Shown in pieces: positions 34,337 through 41,873 of a DNA stretch of 64,000 bases (position 1 is the stretch's first letter; every line of letters starts with the position of its first letter). Origin of the DNA: Phenylobacterium sp. (lineage in GTDB: Bacteria; Pseudomonadota; Alphaproteobacteria; Caulobacterales; Caulobacteraceae); the NCBI RefSeq assembly GCF_022402485.1, contig NZ_JAKRSA010000027.1, forward strand, positions 62,001 through 126,000. The letters run 5' to 3'. Below the pieces are notes generated by a model that did no database searches, was not told the DNA's origin, and was given only the letters and a program-made list of their open reading frames with translations. The position numbers were made by a program, and so were the translations under genes.

Positions 34337-34371
34337 CTCGCAGCTCGCAGCTCGCAGCTCGCAGCTCTCAG
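34337..34371. repeat. Five copies of a 7-bp tandem repeat
   Basis: CTCGCAG is repeated four times exactly, with a fifth copy CTCTCAG. It is non-coding and lies inside the element about 160 bp from attR. Confidence 0.9.
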
Positions 34372-34531
34372 GGCGATTAGAGCTTTGTCACTGCCACGTG
34401 GCCTACGATGTTTGGCTCAATGTTAGTTCGCCATGCGCTTACAGTCTGGGGCGGCAAGAGCGTAATATTGATCAGGAGCGCTTACCCAGGCGCTGATGCG
34501 AGATCCAACTGCCAATAGACTAGATCGCCGC

Positions 34532-34554
34532 TTCGTCACCGCCACCTTTCCTCA
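34532..34554. repeat. attR: direct repeat copy 2 of the tRNA-Ser 3' end
   Basis: CGTCACCGCCAC (34534-34545) is identical to the tRNA 3' end, and the flanks extend the match to 20 of 23. It marks the right boundary of the element. Confidence 0.8.
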
Positions 34555-34632
34555 TCATTTCCGCACATGATGTCGCTTCACCGCAGCGCCGTTGATGGGC
34601 GCTGCGGTGTGCGTGGCGTGCAGCCTCTTTGC

Positions 34633-35802
34633 TTAGTAGGCGTTTGCGCCGGGGATCTGGGCGCTGAGGGCGTTGAAGCGGCGGTCCAGGTCGGCCTGTT
34701 CGGCGCGGGTTATGCCCCCCTGGCTGTACTGAGTTTCCAGGCGCACGAGGGCGCTGAGGTCAGCCCGCAGGCGCGCGGCCTGCCAGTTGCTGAGGGCGCG
34801 GTTGCGCAGGGCGGTGTTGAGGCGCGCCTCGATCTGGGCCTGCCGCTGGCTAATGCTTTCCCAGCCGTACTGGCCATACGGATTGGACTGACCGTACTGG
34901 CCCTGGTTCGGAATGCGGGCCGTGAGGGCCTCGAACCGGCGGTTCAGGTCGGTTTGCTGCGCGTTGGTCATTCCGCGTTGCTGATACTGGCTTTCGAGCC
35001 GGACGATCGCCTGGAAGTCGGCGCGAAGCTGGGCGGCGTCCCGGACGCTCAGGGCGCGATCGCGCAGGGCGGCGTCGATCCGGGCGTCGACCTCGGCCTG
35101 GCGCTCGGTGAGACCTTGCCAGCCGTATGGGCCATTCTGACGAACGCCGGGCAGGCGGGCGCTCAGGGCATCGAAGCGACGGTCAAGATCGGCCTGTTCG
35201 GTATTGCTCAGTCCGCCCCGGCGGTACTGGACCTCAAGCCGGGCGATGGCCTGAAACTCTGAGCGGAGGCGCGTGGCGTCCTGGCGCGACAGGCTGCGAT
35301 CCCACTGACCTGTCGCAAGGCGATCCTCCAGCCAGGCTTTCCGACTGGCGATCGGGACCCATTGGCCTGTGGTCCCATAGTCCCAGCCCGGGCGGCCGTA
35401 GGACTGGTTAGGATCCTGATCGCCGGGCTGGCCCCAGACGGGATCATTGTCTACGCCGAGCAGGGCCTGGGCAATCGCGCCGATCACATTGGCGGCGGTT
35501 GAGCCTTGGGACGTCGGCTGACTGACATATCCCCCGGCATTGCCGGTGGCCCCCTGGCAGGCGAGGACACCGTTGCGGTTTATGAGCTCGCTGCGGCATT
35601 GGGGCGCATAGATGCTGCTCCAGCGGTAGCGGCCCTGATCATCGCGGCACTCAGCGGTGACATAGCCGGTCTGCAGGGTCTGGATAGTCTGACAGGACCC
35701 CCCCAGGCTGGCGGCAGGCGAGCGGTACTGCGCCTGAGCTCCAGGCGCGGACGCGGCAAGTAGGCCCGCCGTCAGGGCGGCGAGGGTCAGAAATCGGGTC
35801 AT
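34633..35802 (-). CDS. Exported CVNH-like protein with three helical repeats
   Basis: 389 residues. A signal peptide is cleaved near APGAQA. Residues 30-85 have four Cys and read like a CyanoVirin-N homology domain (SCQTIQTLQTGYVTAECRDD...INRNGVLACQ), a sugar-binding fold. A Gly/Gln/Tyr-rich linker follows. Then come three repeats of about 80 residues, each with the pattern R-A-ARLxxDxxAIxRLExQYxxxGxTxxxQxDLxRRFxAL, ending in ARLPG, ARIPN and AQIPG. The repeats should form charged helical hairpins. It lies just outside the right end of the element. A periplasmic or surface carbohydrate-related role is inferred from the CVNH part only. Confidence 0.8.
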   Translation of the reverse strand: MTRFLTLAALTAGLLAASAPGAQAQYRSPAASLGGSCQTIQTLQTGYVTAECRDDQGRYRWSSIYAPQCRSELINRNGVLACQGATGNAGGYVSQPTSQGSTAANVIGAIAQALLGVDNDPVWGQPGDQDPNQSYGRPGWDYGTTGQWVPIASRKAWLEDRLATGQWDRSLSRQDATRLRSEFQAIARLEVQYRRGGLSNTEQADLDRRFDALSARLPGVRQNGPYGWQGLTERQAEVDARIDAALRDRALSVRDAAQLRADFQAIVRLESQYQQRGMTNAQQTDLNRRFEALTARIPNQGQYGQSNPYGQYGWESISQRQAQIEARLNTALRNRALSNWQAARLRADLSALVRLETQYSQGGITRAEQADLDRRFNALSAQIPGANAY

Positions 35803-36161
35803 GGCGGTCTCTTGCGCCGGGGCGGGTTGGACAGGGTCATCGGACGACGCGACCCAATGTTCGGCAGGACGCCCAAGCTTCGTCCTGCAAGGTCAGGAAC
35901 GCGTGCTCGACCACTTTGTTGCGATGGAAAGAGAGTTCCGTGGCCAGATGACGGACGCGCTCGGCCTTCAACCGGGGCGATCTTGGGGCGCTCGCCACAG
36001 GGTTGTCCGCCTCAAGTGCAGATATACTCACGCCGTCAGGTAGAGTGTGTTAAATGTTTGGAATATGGTCGGGTTTGCCGGGCGACGGGTTCTACCTTTG
36101 CGAACAGGCCACCGGCTATGGATTGCGCTCCGCAGGCCTCCGGCGTTTTGAAAGGCTAGCC
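35803..36161. other. 359-bp region between divergent CVNH-like and histidine kinase genes
   Basis: It should hold both divergent promoters. AT-rich hexamers occur near 36020-36065 (AGATATACTC, GTGTTAAATGTTTGG). A 64-codon minus-strand frame (35837-36031) and an N-terminal extension of the kinase frame (from 36054) are open, but neither has a ribosome-binding site or the normal third-base GC. Confidence 0.4.
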
Positions 36162-37202
36162 ATGCCTGTCCATCCCGATGCCCTACAGAGCCTTGGGCTG
36201 GCGATTGTCGCATCCTCAAATTCCCCCATGGTGCTGCTGAACGGTGACCTGAGGGTCATGGGTGCCAGCAAGACCTTTTACCGGGCGTTCCAGATTGATC
36301 CGGTCGGTGCGCCGGGCCGGCTGCTGTTCCAGCTGGGCGCGGGGGAATGGGACATACGTCAGCTGCGCTCGCTGTTGCAGGCCACCGCCGCGGGCGATGC
36401 CGAAATCGACGCCTATGAAATGGATCTCGCCCTGACCAAGGGGGACGCCCGTCGTCTGGTGGTCAACGCCCAGAAGCTGGACTTCGGCGACGCCACCCAC
36501 AGCTACATCCTGTTGTCGGTGGTCGATGTGACCGATGCGCGGCTGGCCGCCAAGCTGAAGGACGATCTTGTGCGGGAGAAGGCGATCCTGTTGCAGGAGC
36601 TGCAGCATCGGGTGGCCAACAGCCTGCAAATCATCGCCAGTGTGATCTTACAAAGCGCCAGACGGGTGAACTCAGATGAGTCTCGCCATCACCTGACCGA
36701 CGCCCACAACCGGGTGATGTCGGTAGCCGCCTTGCAGCAACAATTGTCGGCGTCGCGCCTCGGCGAGGTGGAGCTGCGCGCCTATTTCAGCAAGCTCTGT
36801 GACAGCATCGGTGCCTCGATGATCCGCGATCACGAACAGCTGGTCCTGGAGGTAAAGGCTGATGACAGCACCAGCGAAGCCGATGTGTCCGTGAGCCTGG
36901 GGCTGATCGTCACCGAGCTGGTGATCAACTGCCTCAAACATGCCTTTCCGGGTGGGCGACAGGGCAAGATCGAGGTTGGCTATGAATCCGAGGGACCAAA
37001 CTGGACCCTCTCGGTGGCCGACAATGGTGTGGGCATGCCCAAGGACGCGGCCAGCGCGACCCCCGGACTGGGCACCAGCATCGTCGAAGCCCTCGCCAAC
37101 CAGCTGGATGCCCGGGTCAGTGTCGCTGAAGCCCACCCCGGGACGATTATCTCCGTGGCCCATACAGAGGCCGCCGATATCGGCACCGACACCGGGCGCT
37201 AA
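36162..37202 (+). CDS. HisKA_2-type sensor histidine kinase with a PAS-like domain
   Basis: 346 residues, no membrane segment. A PAS-like sensor (about 1-130: SNSPMVLLNGDLRVMGAS, ending LSVVDVTDARL) precedes the dimerisation domain with phospho-acceptor His in LLQELQHRVANSLQIIASV, and a HATPase with N-box ELVINCLKHAFP, G1 VADNGVGMP and G2 GLGTSIV. This H-box type (HRVxNxLQ) is that of the HisKA_2/HWE kinases, often tied to the general stress response or light sensing in alphaproteobacteria. The PAS has no visible Cys for flavin. AAGG precedes the ATG at 36162. No response regulator is adjacent. Confidence 0.88.
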   Translation: MPVHPDALQSLGLAIVASSNSPMVLLNGDLRVMGASKTFYRAFQIDPVGAPGRLLFQLGAGEWDIRQLRSLLQATAAGDAEIDAYEMDLALTKGDARRLVVNAQKLDFGDATHSYILLSVVDVTDARLAAKLKDDLVREKAILLQELQHRVANSLQIIASVILQSARRVNSDESRHHLTDAHNRVMSVAALQQQLSASRLGEVELRAYFSKLCDSIGASMIRDHEQLVLEVKADDSTSEADVSVSLGLIVTELVINCLKHAFPGGRQGKIEVGYESEGPNWTLSVADNGVGMPKDAASATPGLGTSIVEALANQLDARVSVAEAHPGTIISVAHTEAADIGTDTGR

Positions 37203-37245
37203 ACGCCTCAATCTCGAGGCAGCTGGCCTATGGGATGAGCAGCTG

Positions 37246-37260
37246 ATGCGCAAAGCGCAT
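37246..37260. promoter_or_regulatory. Inverted repeat after the histidine kinase gene
   Basis: ATGCGC-AAA-GCGCAT, perfect 6-bp arms, 44 bp after the kinase stop codon. It lacks a U-run; it could be part of a terminator or an operator of the next operon. Confidence 0.3.
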
Positions 37261-37325
37261 GGCGCATTCCTTCATTCTCGTCAGTTCTGGACACGCCGCG
37301 CGTCGTATTGCTGGCAGCCATTGGA

Positions 37326-37337
37326 GCATGATCATGC
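37326..37337. promoter_or_regulatory. 12-bp palindrome upstream of the iorAB operon
   Basis: GCATGATCATGC is a perfect palindrome 115 bp before the iorA start. It could be an operator, but AraC-family proteins usually bind direct repeats, so its link to the AraC gene in this operon is open. Confidence 0.3.
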
Positions 37338-37451
37338 GGACCCAGGTCATAGGTCTGGCAGAGCCGCCCACTGATGTGGCGCGATCGTTCAAGACCTGCC
37401 GGTCGTGACCGAGCATCATTCGGCCAGATCCATCCAGTCTGGAGGCCGACT

Positions 37452-37907
37452 GTGTTCCTCATTCTTAATGGCGCGCCCCAATCCATCCCCGAGGATTGGG
37501 CGGACGAGACCCTGCTGAGCCTCCTGCGGGAGGCCTATGGTCTGAGTGGGGCGAAGTTCGGCTGTGGCGTGGGGATTTGCGGCGCCTGTACTGTGATCGT
37601 GGATGGCGTAGCGACGCGGTCTTGCGTCGTAAGGGCGGGGGACGCGCAGGGGCTTACCGTACGCACCATCGAAGGTCTGGGCTCGGCCGAAGCGCTCCAT
37701 CCCGTGCAGCAGGCTTGGCTCGCCGCTGCAGTCCCGCAGTGTGGCTACTGCCAAGCCGGCCAAATCATGTTGGCAGTGGCGCTCCTGGAGCAGACCCCAC
37801 GACCGAGCGCGACTGACGTGGAGACGGCGCTGGATGGCAACCTCTGCCGCTGTGGCACCTATGAGCGAATTCGGGCGGCTATTCAGCAGGCTGTGGAGCT
37901 AAGCTGA
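37452..37907 (+). CDS. iorA: Molybdenum hydroxylase 2Fe-2S subunit (IorA/CoxS family)
   Basis: 151 residues. The N-terminal plant-type ferredoxin domain has [15 protein letters not shown] plus the fourth Cys in RSCV. The second 2Fe-2S domain has [11 protein letters not shown] and [12 protein letters not shown]. This is the standard small subunit of the xanthine oxidase family; lack of a separate FAD subunit in the operon fits the isoquinoline 1-oxidoreductase/aldehyde dehydrogenase type. GTG at 37452 with GGAGG six bases upstream was chosen as start. It overlaps the large subunit start (TGATG). Confidence 0.92.
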   Translation: MFLILNGAPQSIPEDWADETLLSLLREAYGLSGAKFGCGVGICGACTVIVDGVATRSCVVRAGDAQGLTVRTIEGLGSAEALHPVQQAWLAAAVPQCGYCQAGQIMLAVALLEQTPRPSATDVETALDGNLCRCGTYERIRAAIQQAVELS

Positions 37908-39991
37908 TGCGGCGTCGGGACATACTGGCCCTGGCGGGGGGCGGACTGGTGGCCCTGGTCGGCGCAGGCGCTGCGGTCGGCGCGCTGGTTCCGGTGATCC
38001 CTAGGCGGCCGCTCCCGGACCTGGCTGACGCCGTGGGCTGGATCGCCCACCGCGATGGCCGCTTCACCCTGACCCTTCCCCGGGCAGAAATGGGCCAGAA
38101 CATCGCCACCGCGCTGAAGCAGGTGGCCGTGGCGGAACTGGGCGTCCCCTGGGAAGCTGTCGAGGTCGAGCTGCACGACACGGCCCTGCCGCGAGTCCGG
38201 GCGACGGTGGGCAGCGAGTCCGTGATGCAGTTTGCTGAGCCTTTGGCCCAAGCCTGTGCGGCCCTTCGTGACGCCCTGGCCGCAGGTCGCCAGCAGGGGC
38301 TGGTCGAGGTCAACCCGCGACCCTTTCGAGAGCTTCGGGCGTTCCAGCCCGGCGGTGCCTCAGGCACCTCGCCTGAGATCGTCCACGGTCGTGAGATCGT
38401 CACGGGAGAGCCGCTCTATAGCGCCGATGTGCGCCTGCCAGGGATGCTATTTGGGCGAGTGCTGCGCGCGCCGGCTCCGGTGGAGACAGCCTCCCGTCCA
38501 CGTCGGTGGGACATTGACGCGGCCTTGCGGATACCAGGTTTCGTGGCTGTGGTAGAGGCCTGCGGTCCGGCCATTGGCCGCGCACGGGGTCTGGGCATCC
38601 TGGCGGAGCGTCCCGGCGTTCTGGCCGCCATCGCCGAAGCTCTGGCGGTGGAATGGGACATCGATAAGACGTCGAGGGTCCGTGACATCTCACAGGTCAT
38701 CGACATCGACGCCCGGCTGGCGAAGGGGGCGCTGCCGCATACCGTGCTGGACGGGACCCCGGAGCCCGGCGCTTGGGATGTGGATATCCGCCTGGACATA
38801 CCGCTCGCCGCGCATGCGCCGATCGAGCCCCGGGCCGCTGTGGCTTCCTGGGATGCGGGGGCCTTGAAGGTCTGGGCCGGAACGCAAGACGCCTTCTATG
38901 TTCGGGACGTGCTCGCGGACGCCTTCAAGCTTTCTACCGAACAGGTCACGGTCCAGTCCTGCCGCATCGGCGGTGCCTTTGGCGGCAAGACAATCTGCAC
39001 GGTGGAGGCCGAGGCTGCGGCGCTGTCCAAGGCCGGGGCGGTGCCGGTCAAGGTTCAGTGGACGCGGGCCCAGGAGTTTGCCCTCGGGTTCCATCGCCCG
39101 CCTTCGTCACATCGGGTGCAGGCCAGGGTGGTGGACGGGAAAGTCACTGACTGGGGGCACGGGCAGGTCTCATCGCACATCCTTTTCACAGCCGCCGTCG
39201 CCCCGGCATGGATGCAGAGGGGCACAGATCTGCTGTTGGGGGACGGCGGAGTTGCCCGGGGGATGAAGGCACCCTACGAGCTTGGCCGCGCTCAAGCGCG
39301 CTACGACGCCGAGCGCCTGTCAGTTCACACCGGCCCATGGCGGGGTCTTGGGGCTGGCCCCAACGGCCTGGCCATTGAGAGCGCCATAGATGAAGCGGCC
39401 CTGGCGGCCGGGATTGATCCCCTGGCGTTCCGACTGGCCCATGTGAGCGATGTGCGGCTTGCCGGGGTCCTTCGCCGGGTCGCTGAGATCGCGGAGTGGG
39501 GGCGACCTCCCGCCCCGTCGGCCGGCCTTCCCCTGCGGAACCGGACGGGCAGGGGGCTGGCCTGTGGCGTTTACAAGGAGACCAGCTACGCTGCCGTGGT
39601 GGCTGACGTGGCCGTGACGCCGGAGGGTCAGGTGAAGGTGACCAAGCTTTGGTGCGCCCATGACTGCGGGCTGGTGATCAATCCCGACCAGGTCCGGGCG
39701 CAATGCGAGGGCAATCTGGTCTGGTCCATTGGGATGGTGCTCTCTGATAACTTGCCCGTCGAGGCGGGCCGGGTTGTGGCGGAAACCTTCGCAGATGCGC
39801 CGATCCCGCGCATGAGCGATACCCCGCCCATTGTGGTCGATCTGGTGGTGGGGAAGACCACGCTGTCAGGGGCGGGTGAGACCGCGATCGTGGCGGGGCC
39901 AGGCGCCATCGCCAATGCGATCCGGGCGGCCACCGGCCAACGACCGGTGAGGTTCCCTATCGACCCCGCCGGGTTCGCTCTGGCACCATGA
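37907..39991 (+). CDS. iorB: Molybdopterin-binding large subunit (IorB-type), Tat-exported
   Basis: 694 residues. The N-terminus [19 protein letters not shown] is a twin-arginine signal, so the enzyme is exported folded to the periplasm. The molybdopterin cytosine dinucleotide motifs GGAFGGK and PWRGLGAGPNG and the catalytic Glu region GAGETAIVAGPGAIANAI are present. Two aldehyde-oxidase domains are in the order seen in IorB. It hydroxylates an N-heterocycle or oxidises an aldehyde; the substrate cannot be told. No cytochrome c is fused or encoded nearby, so the electron acceptor is unknown. It overlaps iorA and the downstream AraC gene. Confidence 0.9.
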   Translation: MRRRDILALAGGGLVALVGAGAAVGALVPVIPRRPLPDLADAVGWIAHRDGRFTLTLPRAEMGQNIATALKQVAVAELGVPWEAVEVELHDTALPRVRATVGSESVMQFAEPLAQACAALRDALAAGRQQGLVEVNPRPFRELRAFQPGGASGTSPEIVHGREIVTGEPLYSADVRLPGMLFGRVLRAPAPVETASRPRRWDIDAALRIPGFVAVVEACGPAIGRARGLGILAERPGVLAAIAEALAVEWDIDKTSRVRDISQVIDIDARLAKGALPHTVLDGTPEPGAWDVDIRLDIPLAAHAPIEPRAAVASWDAGALKVWAGTQDAFYVRDVLADAFKLSTEQVTVQSCRIGGAFGGKTICTVEAEAAALSKAGAVPVKVQWTRAQEFALGFHRPPSSHRVQARVVDGKVTDWGHGQVSSHILFTAAVAPAWMQRGTDLLLGDGGVARGMKAPYELGRAQARYDAERLSVHTGPWRGLGAGPNGLAIESAIDEAALAAGIDPLAFRLAHVSDVRLAGVLRRVAEIAEWGRPPAPSAGLPLRNRTGRGLACGVYKETSYAAVVADVAVTPEGQVKVTKLWCAHDCGLVINPDQVRAQCEGNLVWSIGMVLSDNLPVEAGRVVAETFADAPIPRMSDTPPIVVDLVVGKTTLSGAGETAIVAGPGAIANAIRAATGQRPVRFPIDPAGFALAP

Positions 39992-40926
39992 GGGACAGGA
40001 CGACGGATTTTGCCTCGGCGGCCATGATGCGTTTGGTGGCCGCGGGGCTCGAACGGCAAGGCCTTGTGCGATCGACCGCGCCGATTGGCGCACATGTCCA
40101 GCAGGCGCAGAAGCGCGAGGTGTTGGCCGCGATCGAGGCCGCCCATGGAGCGCTGGCAATCCTGCAGATCGCAGATGTCATACCAGAGCTTCCGCCAGAG
40201 CCTGTGATGCAGGCCCTGATCCAGGCTCGCGATGGCGCTGATCTGCTGGATCGGTGGAGCCGGCTTGAGCGCTTCAGTCATGCGCGTCACCGCTTGACGT
40301 GGACTCCCGAACCAGGCGGCGCCTTCCATCTGACTCACCACGCGATCGACCAGGGACCGGAGCCCACGGGGGCAGAGACCCTGCTGGTGGTGGCGGTCGT
40401 CACGGTCATGGTCGAGCAAGTCACAGGAGGTGCCGCGCGCCTGACCCTGGACACGGGAGAGGTGGTCCGGAGCAATGCCGTCTGGCTGGCGCCGCGCAAA
40501 TTATCCAGGCAATTCCAACTCAAGCCCGCGTTGACGCCTCTTGGTGTGACACCTGCAAGGGCCCTGGCCGCCCATGACGAGGAGCCCGGCAGGGGGCTGG
40601 TTGAGGCTGTCCGGGGTCATCTGCTCAGCGATCCTGTTCGCCGTTGGACCGTCGATGACATGGCGCTGCGGGTTGGTACCTCGTCGCGGACCCTGCAGCG
40701 GCGGCTCGCTGGGGCCGAGCGACCCTTTGCGCGACTGTTGGCGGAGTGTCGGCTGCAGGTTGCCGCCGAACAGGTATGCTTGCGTGGAGGGCCGAGCCTG
40801 GCTGAAGTCGGTTTTCTGTCGGGCTATGCCGACCAGGCGCACTTTACCCGCGCCTTCAGCCGCTCCGTTGGCATCCCGCCGGCGGCCTTTCGGACGCAGT
40901 TTGGTATCAGCGGCGTGCAGGCCTGA
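39988..40926 (+). CDS. AraC-family transcriptional regulator
   Basis: 312 residues. The N-terminal 200 residues resemble the OruR/ArgR-type ligand domain, and the C-terminal 100 residues contain two helix-turn-helix motifs (MALRVGTSSRTLQRRLAG and LAEVGFLSGYADQAHFTRAFSRSVGIPPAAFRTQF). Its ATG overlaps the iorB stop (ATGA), so it is made with the enzyme it probably regulates. The inducer is likely the hydroxylase substrate. Confidence 0.9.
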   Translation: MRDRTTDFASAAMMRLVAAGLERQGLVRSTAPIGAHVQQAQKREVLAAIEAAHGALAILQIADVIPELPPEPVMQALIQARDGADLLDRWSRLERFSHARHRLTWTPEPGGAFHLTHHAIDQGPEPTGAETLLVVAVVTVMVEQVTGGAARLTLDTGEVVRSNAVWLAPRKLSRQFQLKPALTPLGVTPARALAAHDEEPGRGLVEAVRGHLLSDPVRRWTVDDMALRVGTSSRTLQRRLAGAERPFARLLAECRLQVAAEQVCLRGGPSLAEVGFLSGYADQAHFTRAFSRSVGIPPAAFRTQFGISGVQA

Positions 40927-41079
40927 AGAAACTCCGACGGCCTAGGCCATTCGGCGGGGGCTTTGTAGGCAGCTAAACGGCTTATACCTGCAGGTGTCCG
41001 AACAGGTATCCTGTTCTCCCTCGCGGCCCAGCCAGGATACTGCCTTCTGGTCGCCCGCGCCCCTGGTCTGGAGAGCCTC

Positions 41080-41733
41080 ATGCGCGTTGCCCTTGGTCTT
41101 GCCCTTTTTGCCTTTGCGGTAATGGGGCTTCCCGGGGCGGCCATGGCCACGGATGAGGCGGCGGAGCTTTGGTTCAATCCGTCGGTCACCCATAGCCTGG
41201 ACGAGCAAACCGAGGTGGAGATCGAAACTGCCCAGCGGCTGCGCGAAGCGCCCCGGGACGACACCTACTATGTCCGGCTCTGGCTGAATCGAAAGGCCGA
41301 GAACGGGACGAAGTGGAGCCTGGGTGCCGAGCAGCGCTGGAATGGACCTGATCAGGAGGAAGTCCGGTTTCTGCAGCAGGTCGGATACGGCTGGCGGGCC
41401 CTGGAATTCCGAACCCGGCTGGAGCAGCGGTTTGTGTCCACTGATCCGAATACGGGCTGGCGCCTGCGCCAAAGACTGGGAACCACCATACCCCTGGGCC
41501 AGACCGAAGACGGCTGGAGCCTTGCAGCCGACGCCGAGCTGATCATGACCCTGGCGAGCACGTCGGAGAATGGTCAGACAGGCCTGACTGGGGTGCGAAC
41601 CTTTGTCGGGTTCGAGCGGGGGTTTGGTCCCTATGATCTCAGCCTTGGCTATCTGCGCCAGCAGGACATCCGTGAGGGCCGGCCAGACCGGATCGGACAC
41701 GCGCCGTTCATCGGCTTCAATGTGGATTTCTAG
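41080..41733 (+). CDS. DUF2490 family outer-membrane beta-barrel-like protein
   Basis: 217 residues. A signal peptide (cleavage near GAAMA) is followed by alternating strands typical of a small barrel (ELWFNPSVTHSLD; TYYVRLWLNRKAENGTKWSLGAEQRW; WRALEFRTRLEQRF; WRLRQRLGTTIPL) and a terminal Phe in GFNVDF, the usual C-terminal signal for barrel insertion. DUF2490 proteins have no firmly assigned function. It stands alone after the ior operon and before a probable terminator. Confidence 0.8.
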   Translation: MRVALGLALFAFAVMGLPGAAMATDEAAELWFNPSVTHSLDEQTEVEIETAQRLREAPRDDTYYVRLWLNRKAENGTKWSLGAEQRWNGPDQEEVRFLQQVGYGWRALEFRTRLEQRFVSTDPNTGWRLRQRLGTTIPLGQTEDGWSLAADAELIMTLASTSENGQTGLTGVRTFVGFERGFGPYDLSLGYLRQQDIREGRPDRIGHAPFIGFNVDF

Positions 41734-41738
41734 GCCAT

Positions 41739-41768
41739 AAAAGCCGCGCTTTGGCGCGCGGGGCCTTT
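41739..41768 (+). terminator. Probable terminator after the DUF2490 gene
   Basis: CCGCGC (41744-41749) pairs with GCGCGG (41756-41761), extended by an outer AAAG/CTTT pairing with a bulge and ending in CCTTT. The stem is strong but the U-run is short. Confidence 0.5.
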
Positions 41769-41873
41769 GCGCCCCTGCGTCACCTTTGGGCGACCCCAGG
41801 AGGTGCCGGCAAGTTGGGTTTGCACCGGCTCGGACCCGCTGACATGCTCTCGAAAAAGACGGGGGAAATCAGT

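Larger units (their letters stand above)
31654..34554. mobile_element. Small tRNA-Ser integrative element (2.9 kb)
   Basis: The element starts at the 3' end of tRNA-Ser(GCU) and ends at an imperfect copy of the same sequence. Inside, all on the minus strand, are a tyrosine recombinase whose 3' end faces the tRNA, a winged-helix regulator and a 56-codon ORF. A small exported ORF and AT-richer non-coding DNA with a 7-bp tandem repeat follow. The last 1.2 kb has clearly lower GC than the holdfast and CVNH genes on either side. The boundaries and gene set support integration; mobility is inferred. It may be a remnant of a larger island or a minimal satellite. Confidence 0.8.
34190..34632. other. 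443-bp gene-poor region containing the right end of the element
   Basis: Contains a 21-codon frame remnant (34219-34284), the 7-bp tandem repeat (34337-34371) and attR (34532-34554), then 78 bp to the CVNH gene stop codon. It is AT-richer than average up to attR. No other gene was seen. Confidence 0.5.

Noticed and set aside
35837-36031. 64-codon minus-strand frame before the histidine kinase
   Set aside because: GTG start without ribosome-binding site; low third-position GC. The helix-like ERVRHLATELSFHRNKVVEHAF is suggestive but not enough.
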